Assembly: GCA_001483205.1 (NCBI GenBank)
Contig: JPPB01000177.1
Location: forward strand, 1-15,765
Origin: an alpha proteobacterium 3107
Lineage (GTDB): Bacteria; Pseudomonadota; Alphaproteobacteria; Rhodobacterales; Rhodobacteraceae
Reading direction: 5' to 3'
Length of the DNA stretch: 15,765 bases
Of this stretch, positions 6,308 to 14,341 are shown piece by piece. The notes beneath the pieces are model-generated. The model saw only the letters and a program-made list of their open reading frames with translations, searched no databases and was not told the DNA's origin. Position 1 is the stretch's first letter; each line of letters starts with the position of its first letter. Both the position numbers and the translations under genes were made by a program.

Positions 6308-6362
6308 GCCCGGTCGCAAGACCGGGCCGCGCCGTCTACCCCTCAATGGGGTGGGCGGCGCG
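6308..6362 (+). repeat. Hairpin repeat family 2, simple copy
   Basis: GCCCGGTC-GCAA-GACCGGGC (6308-6327) is followed by the stem CGCGCCG (6328-6334)/CGGCGCG (6356-6362), which encloses ACCCC-TCAAT-GGGGT (6338-6352). The same blocks occur at 123-236 before pxpA, where ~58 extra bases are inserted inside the outer stem. It lies between rpmG and repeat copy B in non-coding sequence. No protein is evident in 6233-6623. Confidence 0.6.
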
Positions 6363-6396
6363 CGCACCCCGTGCGGGCCGGACGCAGCTTTTCGGC

Positions 6397-6606
6397 GAGA
6401 CCTTTGTATAATAGCGCATCGGCCGCCAAACCGTCCGCCCGGCGCTTGCGCCGGGCAGCGCCTGCCTGCCCCCCGGCAGGCGCTCAAAACGTCTCAGCCT
6501 GTTGGGGCGTATGGACTTTATGGAAAGACCATCGCCAGTGTGAACTGTCAGAAAAAGCGCCTGCCCAGGCAGGCGGCTGCCCGGCTCGGCCAATATGCAG
6601 AAGCCT
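6397..6606 (+). repeat. MITE-like ~210-bp repeat, copy B
   Basis: The ends are GAGACCTTTGTATA and ATATGCAGAAGCCT, a diverged inverted pair. It is flanked by TTCGGC on both sides (6391-6396 and 6607-6612), a candidate target duplication. It contains the GCCCGGCGC/GCGCCGGGC and GCGCCTGCC/GGCAGGCGC hairpins, the conserved centre with GTATGGACTTTATGG, and a GCCTGCC/GGCAGGC hairpin near the right end. It has the same orientation as the copy at 14125. It lies between the 3' ends of rpmG and acs, 17 bases from the acs stop, where the hairpins could act as a two-way transcription barrier. Confidence 0.82.
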
Positions 6607-6623
6607 TTCGGCTTGTTCGCGCA

Positions 6624-8573
6624 TCAGCCCCGGTTCATCCGGTTCCCGATCAGATCATCCACCACCGCAGGCTCGGCCAGGGTCGAGGTATCCCCCAGAC
6701 TGTCATAATCATTCTCGGCAATCTTGCGCAGGATGCGGCGCATGATCTTGCCGGAGCGCGTCTTGGGCAGGCCGGGGGCCCATTGAATGAGGTCAGGCCG
6801 GGCAATCGGCCCGATCTCGGCCCGGACCCACTTTTCCAGCTCAACGCGCAACGCCTCTGACGGCTCTTCCCCGGCCATCAGCGTCACATAGGCATAAACC
6901 CCCTGTCCCTTGATGTCATGCGGATAGCCGACAACGGCGGCCTCGGCGACCTTTGCATGGGCGACCAGCGCGCTTTCGATCTCTGCCGTGCCCATCCGGT
7001 GGCCGGACACATTGAGCACATCATCGACCCGCCCGGTGATCCAGTAATAGCCGTCCGCGTCCCGGCGGCAGCCGTCACCGGTGAAATAGTGGTTAGGATA
7101 ATCGGCGAAATAGGTTTTCTCGAACCGCTCATGGTCTCCGAAGACGGTGCGCATCTGCCCCGGCCAGCTTTCCCGGATGCACAGCACCCCCTCGGCCTCG
7201 GCCGTTGTGATTTCCCTGCCCGATTGCGCATCAAGGATCACCGGCTCTATGCCGAAAAACGGCAGGGTGGCAGAGCCGGGCTTGGTCGCTGTTGCGCCGG
7301 GCAGGGGGGTCAGCATATGGCCGCCGGTTTCCGTCTGCCACCAGGTATCGACAATCGGCGTCCGTCCCCCGCCGACCACATCGTGATACCATTTCCAGGC
7401 CTCGGGGTTGATCGGCTCTCCGACCGTGCCCAGCACCCTCAGCGCACTCAGGTCACAGCCTTTGACAAACCCGTCACCCAGCCCCATCAGCGCACGAATG
7501 GCGGTGGGGGCGGTGTAGAACTGATTGACCCGGTGCTTTTCGCAGACCTGCCAGAAGCGCGAGGCATCCGGGTAGGTGGGCACGCCCTCGAACATCAGCG
7601 TGGTGGCACCATTGGCCAGCGGCCCGTAGATGATATAGCTGTGCCCCGTCACCCAGCCGACATCCGCCGTACACCAGAAAATGTCGCCGTCGCGATAGTC
7701 GAACGTGTATTGGTGGGTCATTGAGGCATAGACCAGATAGCCGCCGGACGTATGCACAACCCCTTTCGGTTTGCCGGTGGAGCCGGACGTATAGAGGATG
7801 AAAAGCGGGTCTTCGGCCCCGATTTCCTCTGCCGGGCAATCCGGGGCGGCGGCGGCCATCAGCGCCGTGGCGTCGAAATCGCGCCCCTCAACCCAGGCGA
7901 CCGGCCCGCCGGTGCGTCTGACCACCAGCGCCCTGACATCGGCGGCGCATTTCGCCAGCGCCGCGTCGGTGTTGGCCTTCAGCGGCGTTGTGCGTCCGCC
8001 GCGCGGGGCTTCGTCGGCGGTGATCACCAGCCGCGCCCCGCAATCGTTGATCCGGTTGGCCAGGGCATCAGGCGAAAAACCGCCGAACACCACCGAGTGG
8101 ATCGCGCCGATCCGGGCACAGGCCAGCATGGCATAAGCGGCCTCGGGGATCATCGGCATATAGAGGATCACCCGGTCCCCCTTGCCGACGCCCATGTCCT
8201 TCAGCACATTGGCCATGCGGCAGGTCTGTTCGTGCAGCTCTCTGTAGGAAATGTGCCGCGCGTCCTCGCCGGGGTTGTCCGGCTCCCAGATAATCGCGGT
8301 CTGCCCGCCACGGGTGTCCAGATGGCGGTCAATGCAGTTGGCGGCGACATTCAGCGTGCCGTCCCCGAACCAGCGGATCGAGACCGCCCCCGGCGCAAAG
8401 CTCGCCTGCCGAACCGTCGTGAACGGCGTGATCCAGTCAATGCGCTGCCCGTGCTCGGCCCAGAACCCATCCGGGTCGGCAATCGATGCGGCATACATCC
8501 GCCTATATGCGGCCTTGTCGATCAGGGCGTTTGCGGCAAATTCGGCCCGTGGCGGATACAGATCGTCGGTCAT
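6624..8573 (-). CDS. acs: Acetyl-CoA synthetase (acetate-CoA ligase, AMP-forming)
   Basis: The 649-residue protein is full length for Acs. It activates acetate (often propionate, more slowly) to the acyl-CoA through an acyl-AMP intermediate in the cytoplasm. Seen in order: the N-terminal Acs domain (about 20-80), the phosphate-binding loop [11 protein letters not shown] (261-271), [11 protein letters not shown] (408-418) whose Trp pair closes the small acyl pocket, the YFTGD hinge region (496-500), and PKTRSGK with Lys609, the residue acetylated in enterobacterial Acs. The start is ATG 8573, with GGAGTGAAG upstream. A TTTGCAA site lies 20 bases before it. It follows livF on the same strand after a 102-base gap, so it may be co-transcribed with the transporter or have its own promoter. 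No actP acetate permease is adjacent. Confidence 0.95.
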   Translation of the reverse strand: MTDDLYPPRAEFAANALIDKAAYRRMYAASIADPDGFWAEHGQRIDWITPFTTVRQASFAPGAVSIRWFGDGTLNVAANCIDRHLDTRGGQTAIIWEPDNPGEDARHISYRELHEQTCRMANVLKDMGVGKGDRVILYMPMIPEAAYAMLACARIGAIHSVVFGGFSPDALANRINDCGARLVITADEAPRGGRTTPLKANTDAALAKCAADVRALVVRRTGGPVAWVEGRDFDATALMAAAAPDCPAEEIGAEDPLFILYTSGSTGKPKGVVHTSGGYLVYASMTHQYTFDYRDGDIFWCTADVGWVTGHSYIIYGPLANGATTLMFEGVPTYPDASRFWQVCEKHRVNQFYTAPTAIRALMGLGDGFVKGCDLSALRVLGTVGEPINPEAWKWYHDVVGGGRTPIVDTWWQTETGGHMLTPLPGATATKPGSATLPFFGIEPVILDAQSGREITTAEAEGVLCIRESWPGQMRTVFGDHERFEKTYFADYPNHYFTGDGCRRDADGYYWITGRVDDVLNVSGHRMGTAEIESALVAHAKVAEAAVVGYPHDIKGQGVYAYVTLMAGEEPSEALRVELEKWVRAEIGPIARPDLIQWAPGLPKTRSGKIMRRILRKIAENDYDSLGDTSTLAEPAVVDDLIGNRMNRG

Positions 8574-8592
8574 GGCTGTCGCTTCACTCCAA

Positions 8593-8599
8593 TTTGCAA
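8593..8599. promoter_or_regulatory. TTTGCAA site before acs
   Basis: TTTGCAA lies 20-26 bases before the acs start. It matches the core I recall for RamB/PccR (ScfR-family) operators, TTTGCAAA-like. An ScfR-type regulator is encoded at 14342, so regulation of acs by it is a reasonable guess. A 7-base match alone is weak. The rest of the 8574-8675 gap shows only GC-rich sequence. Confidence 0.35.
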
Positions 8600-8675
8600 T
8601 GTCAGGCGGCGACGGGACAGTTCTGCCACCGCCACCACCCGCCCCCGCGCGGTGATGGTCTTTCTGCCCGTCCGG

Positions 8676-9431
8676 TCAGATGGCCAGATACTCGGCGCGC
8701 AGGGCGGCGTTGTCCAGCACTTCGCGGGCGGTGCCGTCAAACGCGACCGACCCGGTATCCAGAATCACCGCCCGGTCTGCCAGTTCCAGCGCGCGGATGG
8801 CGTTCTGTTCGACAATCACCGTGGTCATGCCCTGTTGCTTGATGATTTTGAGCGTCTTCTCGATCTCATCGACGATCACCGGGGCCAGGCCCTCGTAAGG
8901 CTCATCCAGCAGCAGCAACTTGATGTCGCGGGCCAGGGCGCGGGCAATCGACAGCATCTGCTGCTCGCCGCCCGAGAGCGTCACCCCCTCTTGCCGTCGG
9001 CGCTCTCCCAGACGCGGGAACAGGTCATAGAGCCTGTCGAGCGACCAGCCGGTGGGTTCGACGATCCGGGCCAGTTGCAGATTTTCCTCGACCGTCAGGC
9101 CGGGGATGATCCGCCGGTCCTCCGGCACCATGCCGACACCGGCAACAGCGGCCTCGTGGCTTTTCATACTGTGCAGGTGCTGATGGTCCAGCCAGATTTC
9201 CCCATGGGTCAGTTGCGGATCATCAAGCCGGGCAATGGTGCGCAGCGTTGAGGTCTTGCCCGCCCCGTTGCGCCCCAGAAGCGCCAGAATTTCCCCCTCA
9301 TGCACGGTAAAGCTGACCCCCTGCACGATATAGCTTTCGCCATAATAGGCGTGGAGATCATAGACCGAGACATAGGCAGGTGCGGCGGTGGCCCTGTCGG
9401 GATGTCCGCCAGCATCGGGTTTCGTGTTCAT
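8676..9431 (-). CDS. livF: Branched-chain-amino-acid-type ABC transporter ATPase (LivF)
   Basis: The 251-residue ATPase has Walker A GRNGAGKT (53-60), signature LSGGE (153-157), Walker B LLLLDEP (172-178) and the VEQNA switch region in which Gln replaces His, as is normal for LivF. It powers a HAAT-family importer with LivG, LivH, LivM and a binding protein. The first ~18 residues precede the usual LivF start. The ATG at 9431 follows AAAGGG on the minus strand, and the extension is not conserved-looking. It is the fifth gene of the transporter run. acs follows it. The transported compound cannot be read from the ATPase. Confidence 0.92.
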   Translation of the reverse strand: MNTKPDAGGHPDRATAAPAYVSVYDLHAYYGESYIVQGVSFTVHEGEILALLGRNGAGKTSTLRTIARLDDPQLTHGEIWLDHQHLHSMKSHEAAVAGVGMVPEDRRIIPGLTVEENLQLARIVEPTGWSLDRLYDLFPRLGERRRQEGVTLSGGEQQMLSIARALARDIKLLLLDEPYEGLAPVIVDEIEKTLKIIKQQGMTTVIVEQNAIRALELADRAVILDTGSVAFDGTAREVLDNAALRAEYLAI

Positions 9432-9464
9432 GCCCGCATCCCTTTCATCGCCTGCATCCCCCTG

Positions 9465-10223
9465 TTATCCGTGCGCCTGGCCAAGATAGGCTTCCTGAAC
9501 CTTCGGATGGCCCTTGATGTTTTCGGGCGTGTCCTCGACCAGCGGCGCGCCCTGGGCCAGCACCGTGATCCGCTCGGCCAGGCTGAACACAACGTGCATG
9601 TCATGTTCGATAATCGCCATGGTGATGTTGCGGGTGTCGCGGATTTCCTTCAGCAGGTCGATGGTTTTGTTGGTGTCGGCCCGCGCCATGCCCGCGGTGG
9701 GTTCATCAAGCAGCAACAGCCGGGGTTCCTGCGCCAGGCACATCGCCATTTCCAGCCGCCGCTTGTCGCCGCGCGACAGGCTGGCCGCATGATCCCGCAA
9801 CCGGTCCTGCAAGCTCATGTCGATCAGCACCCGCTCGGCACGTTCCATGATGTCCTGCTCGGCCCGGACCGTCCTGATCGCGTGCAGGCGAAAGGCCCCG
9901 TCGCGGGTGGCAAAGCACGGGATCATAACATTTTCAAGCACGGTCAGATCGCCGAAAATCTCCGGCGTCTGGAACACCCGGCTGATGCCCGTCTGGTTGA
10001 TTTCATGCGGCTTGCGGCCCAGAACGCTCTGGCCGTCGAACATCACCGTGCCGGTGTCCGGGATCAGCTTGCCGACCAGACAGTTCAGCAGCGTCGATTT
10101 GCCCGCCCCGTTCGGCCCGATAATCGCGTGGACCGCGTTTTCCTGAACGCTCAGATTCACATCGGCGAGCGCCTGCAAGCCGCCGAATCGCTTGTTGACG
10201 TTCCTGACCTCCAGAATGCCCAT
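9465..10223 (-). CDS. livG: Branched-chain-amino-acid-type ABC transporter ATPase (LivG)
   Basis: The 252-residue ATPase shows Walker A GPNGAGKS (36-43), Walker B LLLLDEP (169-175) and the H-loop EHD (206-208). The signature is LSRGDKRRLE (149-158) instead of LSGGQ, a variant I associate with part of the LivG/UrtD group. I chose ATG 10223 because AAGGAG lies 9 bases upstream and the protein then starts as family members do (GILEVRNVNKRFGG). A GTG at 10247 that overlaps the livM stop (GTGA) would give 260 residues and cannot be excluded. It is part of the transporter operon. Confidence 0.9.
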   Translation of the reverse strand: MGILEVRNVNKRFGGLQALADVNLSVQENAVHAIIGPNGAGKSTLLNCLVGKLIPDTGTVMFDGQSVLGRKPHEINQTGISRVFQTPEIFGDLTVLENVMIPCFATRDGAFRLHAIRTVRAEQDIMERAERVLIDMSLQDRLRDHAASLSRGDKRRLEMAMCLAQEPRLLLLDEPTAGMARADTNKTIDLLKEIRDTRNITMAIIEHDMHVVFSLAERITVLAQGAPLVEDTPENIKGHPKVQEAYLGQAHG

Positions 10224-10243
10224 CCGCCCGTTCTCCTTCTTAC

Positions 10244-11452
10244 TCACTCGGCAACATGGGGGGCGGATTTGGGGGCGTGCCGGGGGTCTGCCGCGTCGGG
10301 GGTGCCGCCCCTGCGGGTGAACAGGCGGCGCAGGCGTTGGCCGACCTCAACCAACCCGCCCGGCAGAAAGATCACCACCAGCATGAACAGCAGGCCCAGC
10401 GTCAGGTGCCAGCCCTTGCCGACAAAGGGATGGACAATGGTGACCAGCAAATCCTCCAGCCCGTCGGGCAGGAACGCGAACCATCCGTGCAGGACGTTAT
10501 CGTTGATTTTCGAGAAGATATTCTCGAAATACTTGATGAACCCCGCGCCCAGCACCGGCCCCATCAGGGTGCCCGCCCCGCCAAGGATCGTCATCAGCAC
10601 GACCTCACCAGAGGCCGTCCACTGCATCCGTTCGGCCCCCGCCAGCGGGTCCATCGAGGCCATCAGCCCCCCGGCCAGCCCCGCATACATGCCCGAAATG
10701 ACGAACGCTGCCAATGTGTAGGGCCGGGTGTTGAGGCCGGTATAGCTCATCCGCTGCTGGTTCGATTTCACCGCCCGCAGCATCATCCCGAAGGGCGAGC
10801 GAAAGATGCGCAGGCTAAGATAGAAGGCCGCAATCGCGATGACGGCGCAGAAGTAATAGCCGACATTAAAGGTGAACTCCCACCCGCCCACAGGCGCAAC
10901 CAGCGACTTGTTCATGGCCAGCCCGAAAATGTGGGTGGTGGTCAGGCCGCCCTCTGCCAGCAGATATTGCGGATCATCGGTATAGACCTGAAGCCCGGTC
11001 TCGCCATTGGTGATCGGGGTCAGCACCGAATAGGCGAGGTTAAAACTCATCTGCGCAAAGGCCAGCGTCAGGATCGAGAAATAGATGCCCGACCGACGCA
11101 GGGAAATATAGCCGATCAGCAGCGCGAACAGGCCGGAAGTGATGACGGCCAGGATCAGCCCCGGCAGCACGTTGTAGCTGAGCAGCTTGAACATCCACAC
11201 CGTCGCATAAGAGCCGACGCCAAGAAAGGCGGCGTGACCGAAAGACAGATACCCGGTCAGGCCGAACAGGATGTTGAACCCGATGGCAAAGATGCCGAAA
11301 ATGGCGAACCGCTGCATCAGGTCCGGGTAACCGGCGTTGAACTGCGCCAGTGAAGAGCTCTCGGGGAAAGGTTGCAGCAGAATCGGCGTGAACAGCGTCA
11401 ATGCCACGACGATCAGCAGAAACCTTGTGTCACGCGCGTCAAGACCCGCCAT
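10244..11452 (-). CDS. livM: Branched-chain-amino-acid-type ABC transporter permease (LivM)
   Basis: The 402-residue inner-membrane permease has the LivM signature segments [16 protein letters not shown] (near 67-82) and [13 protein letters not shown] near 290, and many hydrophobic helices. It pairs with LivH to form the membrane channel. The C-terminal ~25 residues (Arg/Pro/Ala-rich) are a cytoplasmic tail. The start ATG 11452 lies three bases after the livH stop, with GGAGGAA inside the livH end, so translation is coupled. The loop between helices at about 150-190 ([14 protein letters not shown]...) is longer than in the shortest LivM proteins. Confidence 0.92.
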   Translation of the reverse strand: MAGLDARDTRFLLIVVALTLFTPILLQPFPESSSLAQFNAGYPDLMQRFAIFGIFAIGFNILFGLTGYLSFGHAAFLGVGSYATVWMFKLLSYNVLPGLILAVITSGLFALLIGYISLRRSGIYFSILTLAFAQMSFNLAYSVLTPITNGETGLQVYTDDPQYLLAEGGLTTTHIFGLAMNKSLVAPVGGWEFTFNVGYYFCAVIAIAAFYLSLRIFRSPFGMMLRAVKSNQQRMSYTGLNTRPYTLAAFVISGMYAGLAGGLMASMDPLAGAERMQWTASGEVVLMTILGGAGTLMGPVLGAGFIKYFENIFSKINDNVLHGWFAFLPDGLEDLLVTIVHPFVGKGWHLTLGLLFMLVVIFLPGGLVEVGQRLRRLFTRRGGTPDAADPRHAPKSAPHVAE

Positions 11453-11455
11453 CGT

Positions 11456-12487
11456 TCATTCCTCCATCACGCCCCTGCGCCCCATCAGCCCGCGCGGACG
11501 GGTCAGCAGAATGATGATCGCGACCAGATAGATGATGATCTGGTCAATGCCCGGCAGGATCGCCTTGACCTCGTTCATCGACGCAAAACTTTCCAGAATG
11601 CCCAGCAGGAAACCGGCCAGAACCGCACCGGGCAGCGACCCCATGCCGCCAACCACCACCACCACAAAGCTCAGCACCAGAAAATCCATGCCCATGTGAT
11701 AGTTGGGCGCGTTGATCGGCGTATACATGACCCCGGCAAGGCCCGCGACCGCAGCGGCAATCCCGAACATGACGGTAAAGCGGCGGTCAATGTCGATGCC
11801 CAAAAGCCCCACGGTTTCCCGATCCGCCATCCCGGCACGGACCACCATGCCGAAGGTCGTATAGCGCAGAAAAGCGAAAACGCCGCCGATGATGGTCATC
11901 GCGAACAGGAAATAGACCAGACGCCAATAGGGATAGATGATCACGTTCGGATCAAAGCCCAGCAGGATGCCGAAATCGAGCGCACCGCGAAAGCTCTCGG
12001 GCGCGGGCGTCGGGATCGGGTTTGCGCCGAAGAAATACTTGACGATCTCCTGCAAGACGATGGCCAGCCCGAAAGTGACCAGAATCTGATCCGCGTGGGG
12101 GCGTTTATAGAAATGCCGGATCAGGCCGCGCTCCATGGCAAAGCCGATGCTGATCATCACCGGAATCGCGAACAGAATCGCCAGCGGCACCGACCAGTCG
12201 ATGATCGCCCCGCCTGTCTGTGGGCCGAACCAGGCCTCGACATAAGGGGTTTCGACCTTAAGCGGATTGCCGAGAAAATCGGTTCTGCTGTCATCAACCG
12301 TTTCAAAGCTGAAGGTCAGGATGCGTTGCAGGGTGACGGCGCAGAACGCCCCCAGCATGAACAGCGCCCCATGGGCGAAATTCACCACCCCCAGCGTGCC
12401 GAAGATCAGCGTCAGCCCCAGGGCAATCAGCGCATAGGCGGATCCCTTGTCAAGGCCGTTCAGAATTTGCAGCAGGATTGCGTCCAT
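11456..12487 (-). CDS. livH: Branched-chain-amino-acid-type ABC transporter permease (LivH)
   Basis: The 343-residue inner-membrane permease has LivH hallmarks: NGLDKGSAYALIALGLTLIFG at the N terminus, GVVNFAHGALFMLGA following it, and VVGGMGSLPGAVLAG near 285-300. It has an extra segment (about 55-95: QRILTFSFETVDDSRT...) between the first helices, making it longer than the ~300-residue E. coli LivH. The start ATG 12487 follows an 89-base gap after the binding-protein gene, which holds a strong hairpin. Confidence 0.92.
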   Translation of the reverse strand: MDAILLQILNGLDKGSAYALIALGLTLIFGTLGVVNFAHGALFMLGAFCAVTLQRILTFSFETVDDSRTDFLGNPLKVETPYVEAWFGPQTGGAIIDWSVPLAILFAIPVMISIGFAMERGLIRHFYKRPHADQILVTFGLAIVLQEIVKYFFGANPIPTPAPESFRGALDFGILLGFDPNVIIYPYWRLVYFLFAMTIIGGVFAFLRYTTFGMVVRAGMADRETVGLLGIDIDRRFTVMFGIAAAVAGLAGVMYTPINAPNYHMGMDFLVLSFVVVVVGGMGSLPGAVLAGFLLGILESFASMNEVKAILPGIDQIIIYLVAIIILLTRPRGLMGRRGVMEE

Positions 12488-12528
12488 CTTGTCCGCCCGG
12501 TTGGTTCAGGTCGCCGCGCCGCAGGGGG

Positions 12529-12558
12529 CTGGTCGCACGGGTATACCCGCGCGACCAG
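12529..12558 (-). other. Intercistronic hairpin between binding-protein gene and livH
   Basis: CTGGTCGC...GCGACCAG with inner CGGG-TATA-CCCG forms a 13-bp stem in the minus-strand RNA (one U-G pair). No U-run follows in the direction of transcription. Such hairpins after binding-protein genes often protect the upstream message and raise its level relative to the permeases. Here that is inference. Confidence 0.5.
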
Positions 12559-12576
12559 GGTTTTCAAAGTGGATGC

Positions 12577-13923
12577 TTATGCGCCCGGATTGCATTCCCC
12601 CAGCGCGCCACCGGCGAACATCGGATGCTCGGGATCATACGTCACCTGCTCGACCGGGGTGATCTCGACAACCTCCAGCAGGTCAAAGGCGTTTTCCGGG
12701 TTTTCCTTGCCCTGCACGACCAGCACATCCTTAAAGCACTGGTGGTCCTCGGCGCGATAGAGCGTCGGGCCGTTGCCAAGCCCGTCGAACTCGAACCCTT
12801 CCAGCGCCTCAACCACCGCACACGGGTTGAAGGAACCGGCCCGGTTCACCGCATCCGCGTAGAGCAGCGTCTGGCAATAGACGGTATGCGCTGCCTGCGA
12901 CGGCGGGAAACCGTATTTGGTGCCGAAGGACTGCACAAACGCCTTTGACCCCTGATCCTGCAATGACCAGTGCCAGTTGGTGGACCCGAGAATGCCTTTG
13001 ACGTTCTCGCCCGCGCCCGCCGCCATCAGGCGGGAATAGAGCGGCACGACAATCTCAAACGCCCTGCCGTTGACCTCTTTCTCGCGCAGGCCGAACTCCA
13101 CCGCGTTGGTCAGCGAATTGACCATATTGCCGCCATAGTGGTTCAGGATCAGCACATCGGCCCCGGAATTGAGCACCGGCGCGATGTAGGACGAAAAGTC
13201 CGTTGACGCCAGCGGGGTGCGCACCTTGTCGATGGTGGACCAGCCGAGCGCCTCGGTCGCTGCCGCGATCGATTCTTCCTGCGTCCAGCCCCAAGTGTAA
13301 TCGGCGGTCAGGTGATAGGCGACACGATCCGCCCCATAGCGGGCGGCCAGCACCGGGGCCAGCGCCGCCCCGGACATGTAGCCGTTGAAGAAATGGCGGA
13401 AACCGTTGGCCTTTTTGTCCTTGCCGGTGGTGTCGTTGGAATGGGTCAGACCGGCCATAAAGATCACGCCTGCCTCCTGACACAGGGCCTGCACGGCAAT
13501 GGCGGGGCCGGAAGACGATCCGCCGGTGATCATTATCGCCCCGTCCTTTTCGATCATCGACCGGGCAGAGGCACGGGCGGCGTCGGTTTTCGTCTGGGTG
13601 TCGCCGGTGACATATTCGACCTTCTTGCCGAGGATGCCGGTGCCGTCCAGGGTCTTTGAAGAGAACGTGCTGATCATGCCGCCGTCGCCGCCGCCGTTCA
13701 GGTGCTCGACCGCCAGCTCATAGGCGCGCAGCTCATCCGCGCCCTCATCGGCATAGGGGCCGGTCTGGGGCACGTTAAAGCCCAGCGTGACCGTGGCCCC
13801 GGTGGGCTCATTGGTGAAGGCCGACGCTGATGATCCGGTAAAGATCACCGGCGTCGCCAGACCCGCGCCCGCCAGTGCGCCCGATTTCAACACGTCGCGG
13901 CGTGTTTTGAGTGATTTGACCAT
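12577..13923 (-). CDS. ABC transporter substrate-binding protein, type I fold, Tat-exported
   Basis: The 448-residue periplasmic binding protein of the Liv/amide-binding (type I) family is longer than E. coli LivJ (~370). The N terminus carries a twin-arginine signal, KTRRDVLKSGALAGAG, with a cut site ASA near 35, so it is exported folded. Binding-fold segments seen are TLGFNVPQTGPYADEGADE (about 56-75), ITGGSSSGPAIAVQ (about 131-144) and DVLILNHYGGN (about 259-269). An insertion rich in Gly and Asp (GGGDGG) lies in lobe I. The start ATG 13923 has GGGAGGAAA upstream. An in-frame ATG at 13956 adds 11 residues before the signal. It is the first gene of the livHMGF-acs run. The ligand is unknown: it could be a branched-chain amino acid, but the acs and ScfR neighbours suggest a short carboxylate. 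Confidence 0.9.
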   Translation of the reverse strand: MVKSLKTRRDVLKSGALAGAGLATPVIFTGSSASAFTNEPTGATVTLGFNVPQTGPYADEGADELRAYELAVEHLNGGGDGGMISTFSSKTLDGTGILGKKVEYVTGDTQTKTDAARASARSMIEKDGAIMITGGSSSGPAIAVQALCQEAGVIFMAGLTHSNDTTGKDKKANGFRHFFNGYMSGAALAPVLAARYGADRVAYHLTADYTWGWTQEESIAAATEALGWSTIDKVRTPLASTDFSSYIAPVLNSGADVLILNHYGGNMVNSLTNAVEFGLREKEVNGRAFEIVVPLYSRLMAAGAGENVKGILGSTNWHWSLQDQGSKAFVQSFGTKYGFPPSQAAHTVYCQTLLYADAVNRAGSFNPCAVVEALEGFEFDGLGNGPTLYRAEDHQCFKDVLVVQGKENPENAFDLLEVVEITPVEQVTYDPEHPMFAGGALGECNPGA

Positions 13924-13976
13924 GGATTTCCTCCCGTCCGTGAAGGGCCGCCGCACCCTCCCGGCGCGGCGTGGCC

Positions 13977-13984
13977 TTTACAAA
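13977..13984. promoter_or_regulatory. TTTACAAA site near the transporter promoter
   Basis: TTTACAAA (TTTGTAAA on the coding strand of the transporter) lies just downstream of the predicted -10 and so overlaps the expected transcription start. A reverse-complement copy is at 14048-14055. It differs by one base from the TTTGCAAA core recalled for ScfR-family regulators. Confidence 0.3.
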
Positions 13985-13992
13985 GTGTGGCC

Positions 13993-14022
13993 ATTATCAG
14001 GCACGTTCCGAAAACCACACAA
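13993..14022 (-). promoter_or_regulatory. Possible promoter of the transporter operon
   Basis: Read on the minus strand: TTGTGT (14022-14017), an 18-base spacer, GATAAT (13998-13993), about 70 bases before the binding-protein ATG. The -10 matches five of six consensus bases. Confidence 0.4.
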
Positions 14023-14047
14023 CAATTCCTTTTCAGGAAAGGGTTTT

Positions 14048-14055
14048 TTTGTAAA
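14048..14055. promoter_or_regulatory. TTTGTAAA site, upstream copy
   Basis: This is the reverse complement of the site at 13977-13984, 71 bases away, upstream of the predicted transporter -35 and embedded in an A/T-rich stretch (14035-14060) that contrasts with the GC-rich surroundings. Confidence 0.25.
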
Positions 14056-14091
14056 AATATCAACACCGGTTGCTGAGAATCTGTAAAACGG

Positions 14092-14120
14092 TTGTCAAGC
14101 CACGGGTGACGCGATTGAAT
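14092..14120 (+). promoter_or_regulatory. Possible promoter of the ScfR-type regulator gene
   Basis: TTGTCA (14092-14097), 17 bases, then TTGAAT (14115-14120) ends four bases before repeat copy C. If used, the message would carry the entire 212-base repeat as its 5' leader. Confidence 0.3.
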
Positions 14121-14124
14121 GATA

Positions 14125-14336
14125 GAGACCTCTCGCATATTGGCGTATCGCTGGCCAAACCGTCCGCCCGGCGGAACGCCGGGCAGCGCCTGCCTGCCCC
14201 CCGGCAGGCGCTTTAAGTGTCTCAACCTGTTGGAGCGTATGGACTTTATAGCAAGGGCATTGCCAATACGGACCGTCGCGAAAAGCGCCCGCCCGGGCAG
14301 GCGGCTGCCCGGCTGAACCAGTATGTCAGAGGTCTT
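14125..14336 (+). repeat. MITE-like ~210-bp repeat, copy C, in the regulator's 5' leader
   Basis: The ends are GAGACCTCTCGCATA and TATGTCAGAGGTCTT. ATGATA flanks both ends (14119-14124 and 14337-14342), a candidate target duplication whose right copy runs into the ATG of the regulator gene. The first hairpin has lost part of its stem (GCCCGGCGGAACGCCGGGC) but remains paired, as do GCGCCTGCC/GGCAGGCGC and the right-hand hairpin. The centre GTATGGACTTTAT is conserved. AGAGG in the right terminal repeat (14328-14332) is the only ribosome-binding-like sequence before the ATG at 14342. Confidence 0.82.
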
Positions 14337-14341
14337 ATGAT

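Noticed and set aside
7752..9251. 499-codon plus-strand open frame opposite acs and livF
   Set aside because: It is antisense to two well-supported genes. Long antisense frames are expected at this GC content, and its translation is Arg/Gly/Pro-rich without a domain.
9300..12760. Two long plus-strand open frames (473 and 462 codons) opposite the liv genes
   Set aside because: They mirror livG/livM/livH codons, with basic and His/Gln-rich composition and no recognisable family.
14024..14050. CCTTTTCAGGAAAGG followed by seven Ts as a plus-strand terminator
   Set aside because: The stem is only five A/T-rich pairs and no plus-strand gene ends nearby. More likely part of the A/T-rich control region between divergent genes.
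4025..14336. CRISPR array or integron cassettes
   Set aside because: The repeats are ~210 bp, kilobases apart, in both orientations, without spacers, cas genes, an integrase or attC-like sites.
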